From positions 1 through 42,428 of the forward strand of contig CABRFZ010000020.1 of NCBI GenBank assembly GCA_902470365.1: a stretch of 42,428 nucleotides of DNA. Reading direction: 5' to 3'. The position numbers and the translations under genes were made by a program. The notes beneath the pieces were generated by a model that had not been told where the DNA came from, made no database searches, and saw nothing but the letters and a program-made list of their open reading frames with translations. Below, piece by piece: positions 1-7,706 of the stretch (within the stretch, counting starts at the first letter, position 1; each line of letters opens with the position of its first letter). This DNA comes from an uncultured Collinsella sp. Lineage in GTDB: Bacteria; Actinomycetota; Coriobacteriia; Coriobacteriales; Coriobacteriaceae.

Positions 1-340
1 GGATGCGACACTTGAAGTGTCCATCCTCGCAGTATCCGGTTCTCAAGGTGCACGCCTGCGCCGGTTCCCGGTTCGACCGGGCCGCGCGGCAAGGAGATAT
101 ATTGCCAGACCGGAGGGGCGCCGGGGGCGGGAATCTGGCACTCCATATTTTGTTCACAAATGAATATGTCCCTCAGTCGCGTCCCTGAGGTTATAACTGA
201 AGCATTGGCTTCTGATATTGGCGATGACCAGCTGTTTTATGAGTATTGAGACATCGGTCATCTCTGGAGCGCTACTTTACCCCAAAGGCATCAGCTATTT
301 GTTTCCCATCGGTAAAAGGCGGGTTTTGTTCGCCAAGCGT
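1..340 (-). other. probable rRNA operon leader (rRNA genes off the left edge)
   Basis: No convincing gene lies here. Read on the minus strand, positions 48-29 give CCTTGAGAACCGGATACTGC, which resembles the conserved TTGAAAACYGNATA-type box of Gram-positive rRNA leaders and spacers. It is followed by a hairpin at 1-26 (GACACTT/AAGTGTC inside GGATG/CATCC). Other hairpins are CCCGGT-TCG-ACCGGG at 67-81 and a TGCCAGA/TCTGGCA stem at 103-140. I infer that a 16S rRNA gene starts just beyond position 1 on the minus strand. I found no clear -35/-10 pair. The identification rests on the box and the dense structure only. Confidence 0.4.
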
Positions 341-360
341 TCTTATATATAGAGAAGTTC

Positions 361-417
361 GGGTTCGAACCCGTGCACCGGCAACAAAAAAGACGGCCAA
401 CCGAAGTTGACCGTCTC
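361..417 (-). repeat. outer partial copy of the tRNA-Lys downstream repeat, with terminator
   Basis: Positions 361-391 carry a palindromic T-arm-like GGGTTCGAACCC followed by GTGCACCGGCAACAAAAAAG, matched almost exactly at 540-570. A hairpin follows (GACGGCCAAC 392-401 with GTTGACCGTC 406-415). On the minus strand the hairpin is followed by a T run from 390-385, so it acts as a Rho-independent terminator. Together with the next unit it makes an approximate 177-179 bp tandem duplication behind tRNA-Lys. Confidence 0.65.
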
Positions 418-428
418 AACAATCTTTG

Positions 429-563
429 GGTGGGCCGTCAGGGGTTCAGCCTGCTTCGCAGGCGGCCGCTGCGGCGCTTTCGCGCCTCGCGCGCTGCGCT
501 GGCAAACGCTCACGCGTTTACTCATCTCCGCGCCCCGACGGGTTCGAACCCGTGCACCGGCAA
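429..563 (-). repeat. tRNA-3'-end/TTCG-hairpin repeat, copy A (next to tRNA-Lys)
   Basis: Positions 429-447 duplicate the last 19 nt of the tRNA-Lys gene at 605-623, including part of its encoded CCA. A GC-rich chain of short hairpins follows: CCTGCTTCGCAGG, GGCGC-TTTC-GCGCC and AAACGCTCACGCGTTT. The unit ends in a palindromic ACGGGTTCGAACCCGT. The same order of elements is found behind tRNA-Gly (copy B, 9156-9303). Weak open frames across this tract have no protein-like character and are not called. Confidence 0.7.
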
Positions 564-564
564 C

Positions 565-595
565 AAAAAAGCGACCAACCGGAGTTGGTCGCTTT
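565..595 (-). terminator. tRNA-Lys terminator
   Basis: Stem GCGACCAAC 571-579 pairs with GTTGGTCGC 584-592. The A run at 565-570 is the T tract on the minus strand. It begins 12 nt after the tRNA 3' end. Confidence 0.8.
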
Positions 596-603
596 CTATT
601 CCA

Positions 604-679
604 TGGTGGGCCGTCAGGGGTTCGAACCCTGGACCTTGGGATTAAAAGTCCCCTGCTCTGCCAGCTGAGCTAACGGCCC
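604..679 (-). tRNA. tRNA-Lys (anticodon TTT), CCA encoded
   Basis: The acceptor stem GGGCCGT at 679-673 pairs with ACGGCCC next to discriminator A at 607. The D arm contains TAGCTCAGCTGG. The anticodon loop ACTTTTAA gives TTT, decoding AAA/AAG. The T arm is CAGGG-TTCGAAC-CCCTG. CCA is encoded at 606-604. A promoter lies directly upstream and a terminator downstream. Confidence 0.95.
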
Positions 680-688
680 GCGGGTGGC

Positions 689-717
689 ATTGTACCACGG
701 TCTGGGACTATTCCCAA
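689..717 (-). promoter_or_regulatory. tRNA-Lys promoter
   Basis: On the minus strand a -35 TTGGGA (717-712), a 17-nt spacer and a -10 TACAAT (694-689) are in place, about 10 nt before the tRNA 5' end. The -35 overlaps the end of the aminopeptidase gene, so the tRNA has its own promoter close behind that gene. Confidence 0.6.
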
Positions 718-1988
718 CTCCATTGGCCGTTCTGGAAAATCACAACTTCACGTCCATCAGGCGTAATGCCCGTAATATCGATGTCGTCCGTGCCGATCAT
801 AAAATCGACGTGCGTGCTCGAGACGTTAACACCATGCTCCAGGAGCTCCTCCTTGGACATGTCGTACCCACCCTCGATGCATTCGGGGAAACCGACACCT
901 AGCGCGAGATGGCAGCTAGCGTTCTCGTCATAGAGCGTATCGTAGAACAGAACACCACTTTCGCGGATCGGCGTGTTCTTGGAAATGAGCGCGACCTCTC
1001 CCAGGTGAGCAGCGCCCTCGTCAGTATCGATGATACTTGCGAGCGTTGTCTTGCCCACGCGGGCGTCGTAGTCCACCACGCGGCCGCCCTCGAACTTAAT
1101 CCAAAAATCGTCGACTTTATTGCCGTGGTGGATGAGCGGCATGGCCGAGTACACGATACCGTCAGCGTGCATGCGATCGGGCGAAGTGAAGACTTCCTCG
1201 GTGGGAATGTTGGGGAAGAAGGGATGCCCATCGGGCGTCTTGCCCTTGCCGCCGGCCCACTCGTGACCCTTCGTCATGCCAATCGTCAGATCGGTTCCAT
1301 TTGCCGCGGTGTAATGCAGGCAGTCGAAACGATTGTCGTTCAGGAAACGCAGGTTCTTTTCGAATGCGGCGTCATGGAGCTCCCAGTCGCTCTCTGGGTC
1401 CTGGCCATCGGCGCGAGCGGTGTGCAGAATCGCATTCCACAGCTTATAGATTGCAACCTCATCGGCGTCTCCCGGGAACACCTCGCGCGCCCAAGCCACG
1501 ACCGGAGCGCCGGCGATGCACCACGGATTGATGTTGTAATCCAGTCCCCGGCGGAAAACTTTGCACTGCGTGTTCTTTGCCTTAGAAGCTGCAGCGGGCT
1601 TAGCGGGATCGATGCCCTTAAGGGCGGCGGGGTCCGCACCCTCGATAAAGATAAAGCAGGCACCGTCCTGGGCCAGGGAATCCAGCTGCAGGCGCTTCCA
1701 CTCGGGCGTCTGCTCAAAATAGCTTTTCTCGACATGCTCGTACGTGAGCCTCGTCACGGCATCATCGGCCCAGATGACCGTCACGTGGCCGGCGCCGGCA
1801 GCATAGGCCTCCGCGACCACCACGCGCGCAAACGGCGCGCACTCAACCGGAGACTGAACGACGACTTCCTGGCCGGGCTTAACGTTTACGCCCTTGCGGA
1901 CAACCAGGCGCGCATAGTTTTTAATCTTGGGCTCCAGGGACTTCATACCCTCCAGGGCCTCTTCGACCGTCAGGGCAGCTCGAATCAT
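708..1988 (-). CDS. M29-family aminopeptidase
   Basis: Product of 426 aa resembling the AmpS/PepS/AmpT (M29) metallo-aminopeptidases, cytosolic exopeptidases that remove N-terminal residues from peptides using a two-metal centre. Family landmarks in order are NIPTEEVFTSPD (Glu ligand), HLGEVALI (Glu), a His in ENASCHLALG and the C-terminal STHVDFMIG (His and Asp ligands). The N-terminal half is the accessory domain (ARLVVRKGVNVKPGQEVVV). I chose the ATG at 1988 because GGAG lies 6 nt before it. An ATG 12 nt further upstream (2000) is in frame but would sit inside this ribosome site. Length is normal for the family. It stands alone after a terminator for the purC-side genes and ends 28 nt before tRNA-Lys. 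Substrate preference cannot be read from sequence. Confidence 0.9.
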   Translation of the reverse strand: MIRAALTVEEALEGMKSLEPKIKNYARLVVRKGVNVKPGQEVVVQSPVECAPFARVVVAEAYAAGAGHVTVIWADDAVTRLTYEHVEKSYFEQTPEWKRLQLDSLAQDGACFIFIEGADPAALKGIDPAKPAAASKAKNTQCKVFRRGLDYNINPWCIAGAPVVAWAREVFPGDADEVAIYKLWNAILHTARADGQDPESDWELHDAAFEKNLRFLNDNRFDCLHYTAANGTDLTIGMTKGHEWAGGKGKTPDGHPFFPNIPTEEVFTSPDRMHADGIVYSAMPLIHHGNKVDDFWIKFEGGRVVDYDARVGKTTLASIIDTDEGAAHLGEVALISKNTPIRESGVLFYDTLYDENASCHLALGVGFPECIEGGYDMSKEELLEHGVNVSSTHVDFMIGTDDIDITGITPDGREVVIFQNGQWSWE

Positions 1989-2016
1989 GTGCCACTCCAT
2001 CTATCTATAGAACAGT

Positions 2017-2047
2017 AAAAAGGCGCGCCGCAAAAACGACGCGCCTT
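2017..2047 (-). terminator. terminator of the purC/membrane-protein unit
   Basis: Stem AAGGCGCG (2020-2027) pairs with CGCGCCTT (2040-2047). On the minus strand it is followed by a T run from 2021-2017. Confidence 0.8.
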
Positions 2048-2077
2048 ATATCTTAGCGATAAGTATGTATGCAAACG

Positions 2078-2653
2078 CTACTTCTTCTTGGAGTCCTTCT
2101 TGTCCTCCTCGGCAGCTGCGCGCTCGATAAGAGCGTTGAGCTTGTTCTCGGACATGCCCTCGGCCTGCGCGCGGTACATGTTGCGCAAGGGACGAATACG
2201 AGCGAAGTCGTAGATAAAGTCACCTAGGATGATGACATAGGACAAAACGATGCCGACCATTTGGACAGGGCTGGACACCATGCCAGCGGGAGCGAAGTAC
2301 AGCGAGGCCCAAATTGCCACGACGAGTACCATGCCAATGGCGAGCACAATCCACCAGATGCGACGGCGCTTGGTGTAGTCCTCGTCCTGCTTGAGGAGGA
2401 TATTCGACACCGTATAGATGCGGTCCTCCTTGGCGCGCTGCTTAGCCTTGCGGGCGCGCTTCTCCTCTTTAGAGAGGCCCTCGAGGTTCTCGCCCTTCTC
2501 GAGCTCTTTGCGGCGTGCCTTAGACGAAGCCGGCACGACGCGAACGGAGCCCGCTGCTTGGCGGGCGGGCTTAGCAGATGCGGCAGACTTGCGCGCAACC
2601 CCGGTAACTTCGTGGGATTGCGTGCGCTTGTTCGTGGCGCTACGGGTACTCAC
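2078..2653 (-). CDS. small basic membrane protein of unknown function
   Basis: 191 aa, family not recognised. The first about 95 residues are highly charged and Lys/Arg/Ala-rich (KARRKELEKGENLEGLSKEE and a run KRARKAKQRAKE). Two predicted membrane segments follow (RRIWWIVLAIGMVLVVAIWA and a second around PVQMVGIVLSYVIILGDFIY). The tail is charged and ends in lysines, suggesting both ends are cytoplasmic. The GTG start immediately follows the purC stop (TAA-GTG), so translation is probably coupled to purC. The two share the terminator at 2017-2047. A nucleic-acid or ribosome-contact role for the basic N-terminus is possible but speculative. Confidence 0.75.
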   Translation of the reverse strand: MSTRSATNKRTQSHEVTGVARKSAASAKPARQAAGSVRVVPASSKARRKELEKGENLEGLSKEEKRARKAKQRAKEDRIYTVSNILLKQDEDYTKRRRIWWIVLAIGMVLVVAIWASLYFAPAGMVSSPVQMVGIVLSYVIILGDFIYDFARIRPLRNMYRAQAEGMSENKLNALIERAAAEEDKKDSKKK

Positions 2654-3541
2654 TTATGCGTTCTCCTTCATGCTTGTGAACTGGGAGCCCGTGATGATCT
2701 GGAAGGCCTCGCGATAGCGCTCGGACGTGCCATCGATGACCTCGGCGGGCAGGTGCGGGGTCTCCCCCGTCATATCCCAGTTGGCCTTGAGCCAATTGCG
2801 GACGAATTGCTTGTCGTAGCTAGGCTGGATCTTGCCCTCCTCGTAGCTGGCAGCAGGCCAAAAACGGCTGGAGTCGGGCGTGAGGCACTCGTCGATCAGC
2901 GTGACCTTGCCATCAATAACACCAAACTCGAACTTGGTGTCGGCAATGATGATGCCACGGGTCGCGGCGTACTCGGCAGCGGCCTTGTAGATCTTGAGGG
3001 AAAGGTCACGAATCTGCGTGGCGATGTCCTCGCCCACGATCTCGCAGCAACGCTCGAACGAGATGTTCTCGTCGTGGTCACCGATCTCGGCCTTCGTGGA
3101 CGGCGTGAACAGCGGCTCGGGAAGCTTGGAAGCCTCGGTCAGGCCCTCAGGCAGCTGGATGCCGCAGACGGTGCCGTTCTCGTCGTAGGTCTTCTTGCCC
3201 GAACCGGTCAGATAGCCGCGGACGATGCACTCGATAGGAATCGTCTGGGCCTTCTTAACCAGCATGGCGCGGCCAGCGAGGTAGTCACGATACTCAGCAA
3301 ACTCCTCGGGGAAATCCGCCGGGTCGATGGAAACGAGATGGTTGGGGACGATGTCGGCAAACTTATCGAACCAGAATGCCGAGATGCGATTGAGTACCTC
3401 TCCCTTAAACGGAATCTCGTCGGGAAGAATGAAGTCAAACGCAGAAATGCGGTCGGTGGCGACCATCAGCAGGTTTTCACCGGCATCGTAAATATCACGA
3501 ACCTTGCCACGGGAATCCGGACGACGCTCCATCGTTGTCAC
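2654..3541 (-). CDS. purC: phosphoribosylaminoimidazole-succinocarboxamide synthase (SAICAR synthetase)
   Basis: 295 aa cytosolic enzyme of purine synthesis joining CAIR and aspartate with ATP to give SAICAR. Family landmarks are GKVRDIYDAG at the N-terminus (nucleotide-binding loop), DRISAFDFILPDEIPFKG, IECIVRGYLTGSGKK, and a C-terminal LIDECLTPDSSRFWP followed by SYDKQFVRNWL. Length is normal for the single-domain bacterial enzyme. The GTG at 3541 is chosen because AAGGAG lies 8 nt upstream. An in-frame GTG nine bases earlier would touch the ribosome site. It is followed without a gap by the small membrane protein. purB, which acts on the product SAICAR-derived intermediate, is at 7.7-9.1 kb on the same strand but is not contiguous. 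Confidence 0.95.
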   Translation of the reverse strand: MTTMERRPDSRGKVRDIYDAGENLLMVATDRISAFDFILPDEIPFKGEVLNRISAFWFDKFADIVPNHLVSIDPADFPEEFAEYRDYLAGRAMLVKKAQTIPIECIVRGYLTGSGKKTYDENGTVCGIQLPEGLTEASKLPEPLFTPSTKAEIGDHDENISFERCCEIVGEDIATQIRDLSLKIYKAAAEYAATRGIIIADTKFEFGVIDGKVTLIDECLTPDSSRFWPAASYEEGKIQPSYDKQFVRNWLKANWDMTGETPHLPAEVIDGTSERYREAFQIITGSQFTSMKENA

Positions 3542-3569
3542 GTGAGTCACTCCTTACCTAAATACGACA

Positions 3570-3591
3570 GAAATGCGGGTTCTTTCCCGCA
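3570..3591 (-). terminator. hairpin between histidine kinase and purC
   Basis: ATGCGGG and CCCGCAT form a 7-bp stem with a TTCTTT loop. On the minus strand it is followed by TTCTG rather than a long T run, so it may be a weak terminator or a structured purC leader. Confidence 0.4.
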
Positions 3592-3650
3592 TGTTTTCGC
3601 AAACTCGGAGCGGCAGGGACGCGGCCCCTCCTTCACCGAATAGCGAAAAG

Positions 3651-5216
3651 CTAGTGCTCCATTGTAGTAGATGCCGCGTCTGCCGTGTGCTCGCGGGGCA
3701 GATGAATTGTAAAAGTCGTACCCTTTCCAAGCTCCGACTCCACGGAAATGTAGCCATGATGGCGCTCGACGATCTGTTTAGTCACGGCGAGGCCCACGCC
3801 CAGGCCGCCAGCTTCGCGGGCGCGGCTGGCATCGGCGCGCCAAAACCGCCCGAAGATGCGCGACAGATCGTCCTTGGCAATACCGATGCCGGTATCAGAA
3901 ACGGCAATGCTGACGTGCTTGCGGTCACTGAGCACCGACACCACGACCCAACCGCCCTCGGGGGTGTAGCGCATGGCGTTGCTCATGAGGTTGATAACAC
4001 ATTGCGTGATCATGTCGGGATCGGCCTCGACGACATCGTCGTGACCCTGGGTCTCGTCCGCAAAACGCAGGCGCAGATCGCGGTCGACAAACAGGCGCTC
4101 CTGGGCATTGACGATGGAACGCACGAAAGGAACCATGTCCACCGGCTCAAGGTTGAGCGGAGCCGCGCTGTTTTCCATGCGCGACAGGTCGAGCATCTGC
4201 TGCACCAGACGAGCCAAGCGACGCGTCTCGGAAGCAACGGTCTCCAAATGCTCATCGTCGGTGGGATACACGCCATCCTGCATGGCCTCGACCGTTGCGA
4301 GCATGGCCATAAGCGGCGTGCGAAGCTCGTGTGCAACGTCTGAGGTCAGGCGCTTCTCGTGTTTCATATCCTTCTCGAGAGAAGTGGCCATCTCATCGAA
4401 GGTCTCACCCAGCTGATCGATCTCGTCATCACCGCGCAGTCCCGTGCGAGCCGACAGGTCGCCGTCACGGATTTGCTTTGCGGTACTGGTGATGCGATGA
4501 ATCGGCTTGGTGAGCATGCGCGACACGAGCGATCCGATAACGACCGAAATGCAAATTGCAACAACCGCGGCGAGGGCCATGGCGTTAAAGGTCTTCTCCC
4601 TAAACGCAGAGTCCGCCTTGGTGAGCAGAGCGTCGGAGCCGATGGCCCACAGCTTTACCTGTCCGACATGCTCGCCGGAAGACGTTACAATCTCGACGTT
4701 AGCAACGCTATCGGAGTCGGTTGGAACAGACGAGACCGGACTATGCGATGCCCTCTTGCCGCTCGTGTCGTCGGTCGTAGCCTGGTTTTCGCGTACATCG
4801 GCGGTGGCGCTTGCCGAGGGCCAGGAATCGTCATAAACGATCACGCCCTTTTTATTGACGACCTGCATACCCAGATCGTCGGAAACCAAACTCGACGTTG
4901 CGACCGTGCGCAGTTCTCCCGCGGTCCAAGAGCCGTTTTCCTCATATGAGGTTGCCAACTTCTCGGCAGCGGAATTTGCGATTTCGACGATATTGGAGCG
5001 TGTGTAATCCGAAAAGACCGTGCCCCACACAACAGAGACAACGCCCACCAGCACCAATACCGTCATGAGCGATGTCAGAGCAAAAGCAAGTGCCATGCGC
5101 GAGGGATAGCTCATCGTTGGCCGTGAATCGGAACGAGGCGTGTTCCAACTAGCCTTGGAACCCGCCTCGCTCTCCTGCTTGTGCTTTTGTCCGATTTCAA
5201 AGCGCGCAGGTGTCAT
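3651..5216 (-). CDS. two-component sensor histidine kinase
   Basis: 521 aa inner-membrane kinase. From N to C: a 40-aa cytoplasmic stretch; a membrane helix about 41-68; an extracytoplasmic sensor region about 70-205 with a Ser/Thr/Asp-rich linker; a second helix about 211-232; HAMP about 232-285; HisKA with VAHELRTPL (phospho-acceptor His about 296); then a HATPase with the N box NLMSNAMRYTP, G1 SDTGIGI and G2 GGLGVGLAV. All catalytic boxes are intact. It follows its response regulator with an 11-nt gap and the ATG has an AGGGAAA ribosome site, so the two form an operon. The stimulus is unknown; the architecture is BaeS/PhoR-like and consistent with envelope sensing. Confidence 0.92.
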   Translation of the reverse strand: MTPARFEIGQKHKQESEAGSKASWNTPRSDSRPTMSYPSRMALAFALTSLMTVLVLVGVVSVVWGTVFSDYTRSNIVEIANSAAEKLATSYEENGSWTAGELRTVATSSLVSDDLGMQVVNKKGVIVYDDSWPSASATADVRENQATTDDTSGKRASHSPVSSVPTDSDSVANVEIVTSSGEHVGQVKLWAIGSDALLTKADSAFREKTFNAMALAAVVAICISVVIGSLVSRMLTKPIHRITSTAKQIRDGDLSARTGLRGDDEIDQLGETFDEMATSLEKDMKHEKRLTSDVAHELRTPLMAMLATVEAMQDGVYPTDDEHLETVASETRRLARLVQQMLDLSRMENSAAPLNLEPVDMVPFVRSIVNAQERLFVDRDLRLRFADETQGHDDVVEADPDMITQCVINLMSNAMRYTPEGGWVVVSVLSDRKHVSIAVSDTGIGIAKDDLSRIFGRFWRADASRAREAGGLGVGLAVTKQIVERHHGYISVESELGKGTTFTIHLPREHTADAASTTMEH

Positions 5217-5227
5217 ATGTGATTTCC

Positions 5228-5950
5228 CTATTTCTCGTCCGACTTATCGGTCTTGGCCGGAGCCTCGAAGCGATAGCCGACACCATGGACGGTGTAGAGC
5301 CACTTGGGCTTCTTGGGATCATCGCCCAGCTTGGCGCGAAGATTCTTCACGTGGCTATCGATAGTGCGCTCATAGCCCTCAAAGTCATACCCGAGCACTT
5401 TCTCGACCAGCTCCATGCGGTTATACACACGGCCGGGATGACGGGCAAGCGTGGTGAGCAGCTTGAACTCGGAAGCCGTCAGATCGACTTCCTTGCCCTC
5501 GACCAAGATCTTGTGGCCCGAGATATCGATGACCAGATCGCCGAAGTCGAGTACCTCGACGGCGGGCTCGTCGGCCTGATGGGCACGGCGGAACAGAGCG
5601 CGAACGCGGGCGACGAGCTCGCGCGGCGAGAACGGCTTAATCAGATAGTCGTCGGCGCCGAGCTCAAGACCGATGATACGGTCCTCGATCTCGCCCTTAG
5701 CCGTCAGCATGATGATGGGGACATCCGAGGTATCGCGAATGGTGCGGCAAACGCGCTCGCCGGGGATCTTGGGGAGCATAAGGTCGAGCACGACCAGGTC
5801 GAACTGATGCTTCTCGAACTCCTCGATCGCGGACTGGCCGTCGCCGACGCCCACAACCCAGTAGCCTTCGCGCTCGAGATAGGCAGCGACGGCGTCACGG
5901 ATTGCCTTCTCATCCTCGACCAGCAGAATCTTTTTTGCATCTGAAGCCAT
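5228..5950 (-). CDS. OmpR/PhoB-family response regulator
   Basis: 240 aa DNA-binding regulator paired with the histidine kinase downstream. The receiver domain (about 5-120) has the acidic pocket VEDE, phospho-acceptor Asp56 in VVLDLMLPK, a Thr in IIMLTAKG and Lys in LIKPFSP. The C-terminal winged helix (about 135-230) has LTASEFKLLTTLARHPGRV and the recognition part RTIDSHVKNLRAKLG, then the wing YTVHGVGYRFE. I chose the ATG at 5950 because a GGGGGG ribosome site lies 7 nt upstream. An in-frame TTG at 5971 would add seven residues. The 153-nt region before it contains a large hairpin and probably the operon promoter. Confidence 0.93.
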   Translation of the reverse strand: MASDAKKILLVEDEKAIRDAVAAYLEREGYWVVGVGDGQSAIEEFEKHQFDLVVLDLMLPKIPGERVCRTIRDTSDVPIIMLTAKGEIEDRIIGLELGADDYLIKPFSPRELVARVRALFRRAHQADEPAVEVLDFGDLVIDISGHKILVEGKEVDLTASEFKLLTTLARHPGRVYNRMELVEKVLGYDFEGYERTIDSHVKNLRAKLGDDPKKPKWLYTVHGVGYRFEAPAKTDKSDEK

Positions 5951-6005
5951 AACACGGCCCCCCTGTCTCAATTAGCTAAGAACAAGCCCATTTTAACGCA
6001 CCTGA

Positions 6006-6048
6006 GCCCGCCAGATGCCGCTATGACACGGCAGCTCGGCGGGCGGTA
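6006..6048. other. two-tier hairpin in the response-regulator upstream region
   Basis: GCCCGCC/GGCGGGC as outer stem and TGCCG/CGGCA as inner stem form a long interrupted palindrome. No T run follows on either strand. It lies between the lipoprotein stop and the response regulator start and could be a weak terminator, an operator or leader structure. Confidence 0.5.
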
Positions 6049-6103
6049 CTCACAATTACAACGCGTTTATTCCCCTGTTGGCGCCTTTTTAACCCCTCTA
6101 AGC

Positions 6104-7315
6104 TTAAAGAGAAAATAGGCGTGCAGTGACCGTCTCTGGTATACCCTGGCTGTTGCGCACCGTGGCGTACGTAAGGAATGAGTCCGATTTTCCCGCCGTA
6201 GCTGGATAATCGCCATACTCCAAAGCGCGGTCGGGCGACAGCAGCGAGCCATAGGTCTTGGCAGAGGTGTCGATCAGGAAATGCGACGCCTGTACCTTAA
6301 CAAGGTATTTATTCTTCTTGCCAGCCGCACATGCGAGCGGCTCGCGTGACAGGAAGAGGTACGGCCCTCCCTCATTACCAATATACGTGCCCATGTTGCC
6401 CAGGCTGCCCACGCCACTATAGGTCGCCTCGATAGAAAACACGAAGGTATCGCCCATATATACGGCCTCGAAAGGCGAGACTGACGAGGGAAGGACTAGC
6501 TGGGCACGCTTGGTGTTGTTGCCGTCGGTCAGATCGATTGCCGTTATGCCGTAGTAGACGCCCTCGTCGTTGCGGACACGCGGCGAGATGGTCAAAATGC
6601 CGTCGCTCGCGCGCGGGGCCGATGCAAAGCGACCCGTCGATTTCCAAATTGTCTCGGCCTTGGATTCATCAAGCGAGCGACGATAGCAAAACGAATTGCT
6701 ACTCGTTTTATTGCCACCTGCCGAGGGCATTTTATACCAGATGACTGATGACCCGAACGCCGTAAACAGCGGCGGATCATAGTCCTTGCCACCTCGATCG
6801 AGCTCAACCACGTCGCCAGAGAGCGAAGCGCCCGACAGATTTTGACCGTAGAGCTTCCACGATGAATTGACAAAGTTCATCTCAACCCACGCGAATACGC
6901 TGTCGCCGGCACGGACATCGTAGAATGCATATCCCGTGCCCTCGATAGGATCCTCGATTAATGTGGTAAGCGAGCCATCGCCCAGGTTGAGCACACCGAG
7001 TGTGTTGGCGTGCAGTGCCGATGCGGGCGCCATCATCGCCGCGGCGTAATCGCCGTCGCAGTAGTACAGCAGCGTACCCAGAGGCAGCGTCCATGACGCC
7101 GCCGGCTCAAGATCGATGTCGACTGCCTCGTACTCATCCGTAATCGAGATGATTTTGGAATCATCCTTGATAACCTGCGGCTCGCCGGCGGCATCATCGC
7201 TGGTGCCCGTTTTTTTCGAGCATCCGGCAAGCACCGTGGCAGCGCCCGCGGCAGCCCCACCGAGTACAAAGCCGCGACGCGATATTCCGTTCTTGATGTG
7301 ATCGGCGATACCCAT
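6104..7315 (-). CDS. Tat-signal lipoprotein, probable beta-propeller-like extracytoplasmic protein
   Basis: 403 aa, family not recognised. The N-terminus carries a twin-arginine motif SRRGFVLGG followed by a hydrophobic stretch and the lipobox VLAGC, so it is probably exported folded and anchored by lipid at the Cys. The mature part is rich in short strands with repeated aromatic and Gly/Asp turns (DGDYAAAMMAP, VFAWVEMNFVNSSWKLYG, SSVIWYKMPSAGG), as in propeller proteins; this fold is an inference. No catalytic motif is visible. Its ATG overlaps the stop of the TSCPD gene by one base (TAATG), so the two are translationally coupled. Confidence 0.8.
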   Translation of the reverse strand: MGIADHIKNGISRRGFVLGGAAAGAATVLAGCSKKTGTSDDAAGEPQVIKDDSKIISITDEYEAVDIDLEPAASWTLPLGTLLYYCDGDYAAAMMAPASALHANTLGVLNLGDGSLTTLIEDPIEGTGYAFYDVRAGDSVFAWVEMNFVNSSWKLYGQNLSGASLSGDVVELDRGGKDYDPPLFTAFGSSVIWYKMPSAGGNKTSSNSFCYRRSLDESKAETIWKSTGRFASAPRASDGILTISPRVRNDEGVYYGITAIDLTDGNNTKRAQLVLPSSVSPFEAVYMGDTFVFSIEATYSGVGSLGNMGTYIGNEGGPYLFLSREPLACAAGKKNKYLVKVQASHFLIDTSAKTYGSLLSPDRALEYGDYPATAGKSDSFLTYATVRNSQGIPETVTARLFSL

Positions 7316-7578
7316 TAGGCGATCTCGGCGCGAGCGGCCTCGATAGCGCGTGTAAGCTGGTCGGCGCAGGAGGTCTTTTTCATACCGCAGGTATTACCGG
7401 CGAGAACCTCGATTACGCGATCGGCAGGAGCGCCCTCGACCAGCTTGGAGATAGCCTTGAGATTGCCGTCGCAGCCGCCGGTAAACTCAACGCCCATCAC
7501 CTTGTTGCCGTCATCGGAAAGGTCAAGGTGAATATTGCGAGCACACACGCCCTGAGGCTTGTAATCAAACGAAATCAT
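7315..7578 (-). CDS. TSCPD-domain protein (TIGR03905-type)
   Basis: 87 aa small cytosolic protein of the TSCPD type, a family named for a conserved Thr-Ser-Cys-Pro-Asp stretch. Here the motif reads KKTSCADQL. Further Cys residues occur in QGVCARN, TGGCDGN and NTCGMK, suggesting a metal or redox site. The function of stand-alone TSCPD proteins is not established; the domain is also found at the C-terminus of some class II ribonucleotide reductases. It is the first gene of a two-gene unit with the Tat lipoprotein. Length matches the stand-alone family. Confidence 0.85.
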   Translation of the reverse strand: MISFDYKPQGVCARNIHLDLSDDGNKVMGVEFTGGCDGNLKAISKLVEGAPADRVIEVLAGNTCGMKKTSCADQLTRAIEAARAEIA

Positions 7579-7639
7579 GCGATCCCCTCTCAGAATGTTA
7601 TTCGAGACGACTATTATCCCCGTCTTTCCCTAAATGCAA

Positions 7640-7682
7640 CGAGGCGCTTTGCCGGCAACACACATTACCAGCAAAGCGCCCT
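7640..7682 (-). terminator. purB terminator hairpin
   Basis: GCGCTTTGCCGG and its partner around CCAGCAAAGCGC form a stem with an about 15-nt loop, 25 nt after the purB stop. No strong T run follows, so it may terminate weakly. Confidence 0.5.
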
Positions 7683-7706
7683 AAAAAGCTAACGTTATGC
7701 CCGAAC

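Noticed and set aside
3..188. Short plus-strand open frame at the left edge
   Set aside because: Lies in hairpin-rich leader-like DNA and has no protein-like character.
540..563. T-arm-like GGGTTCGAACCC considered as part of a complete extra tRNA
   Set aside because: No D arm, anticodon stem or acceptor pairing can be found around it on either strand.
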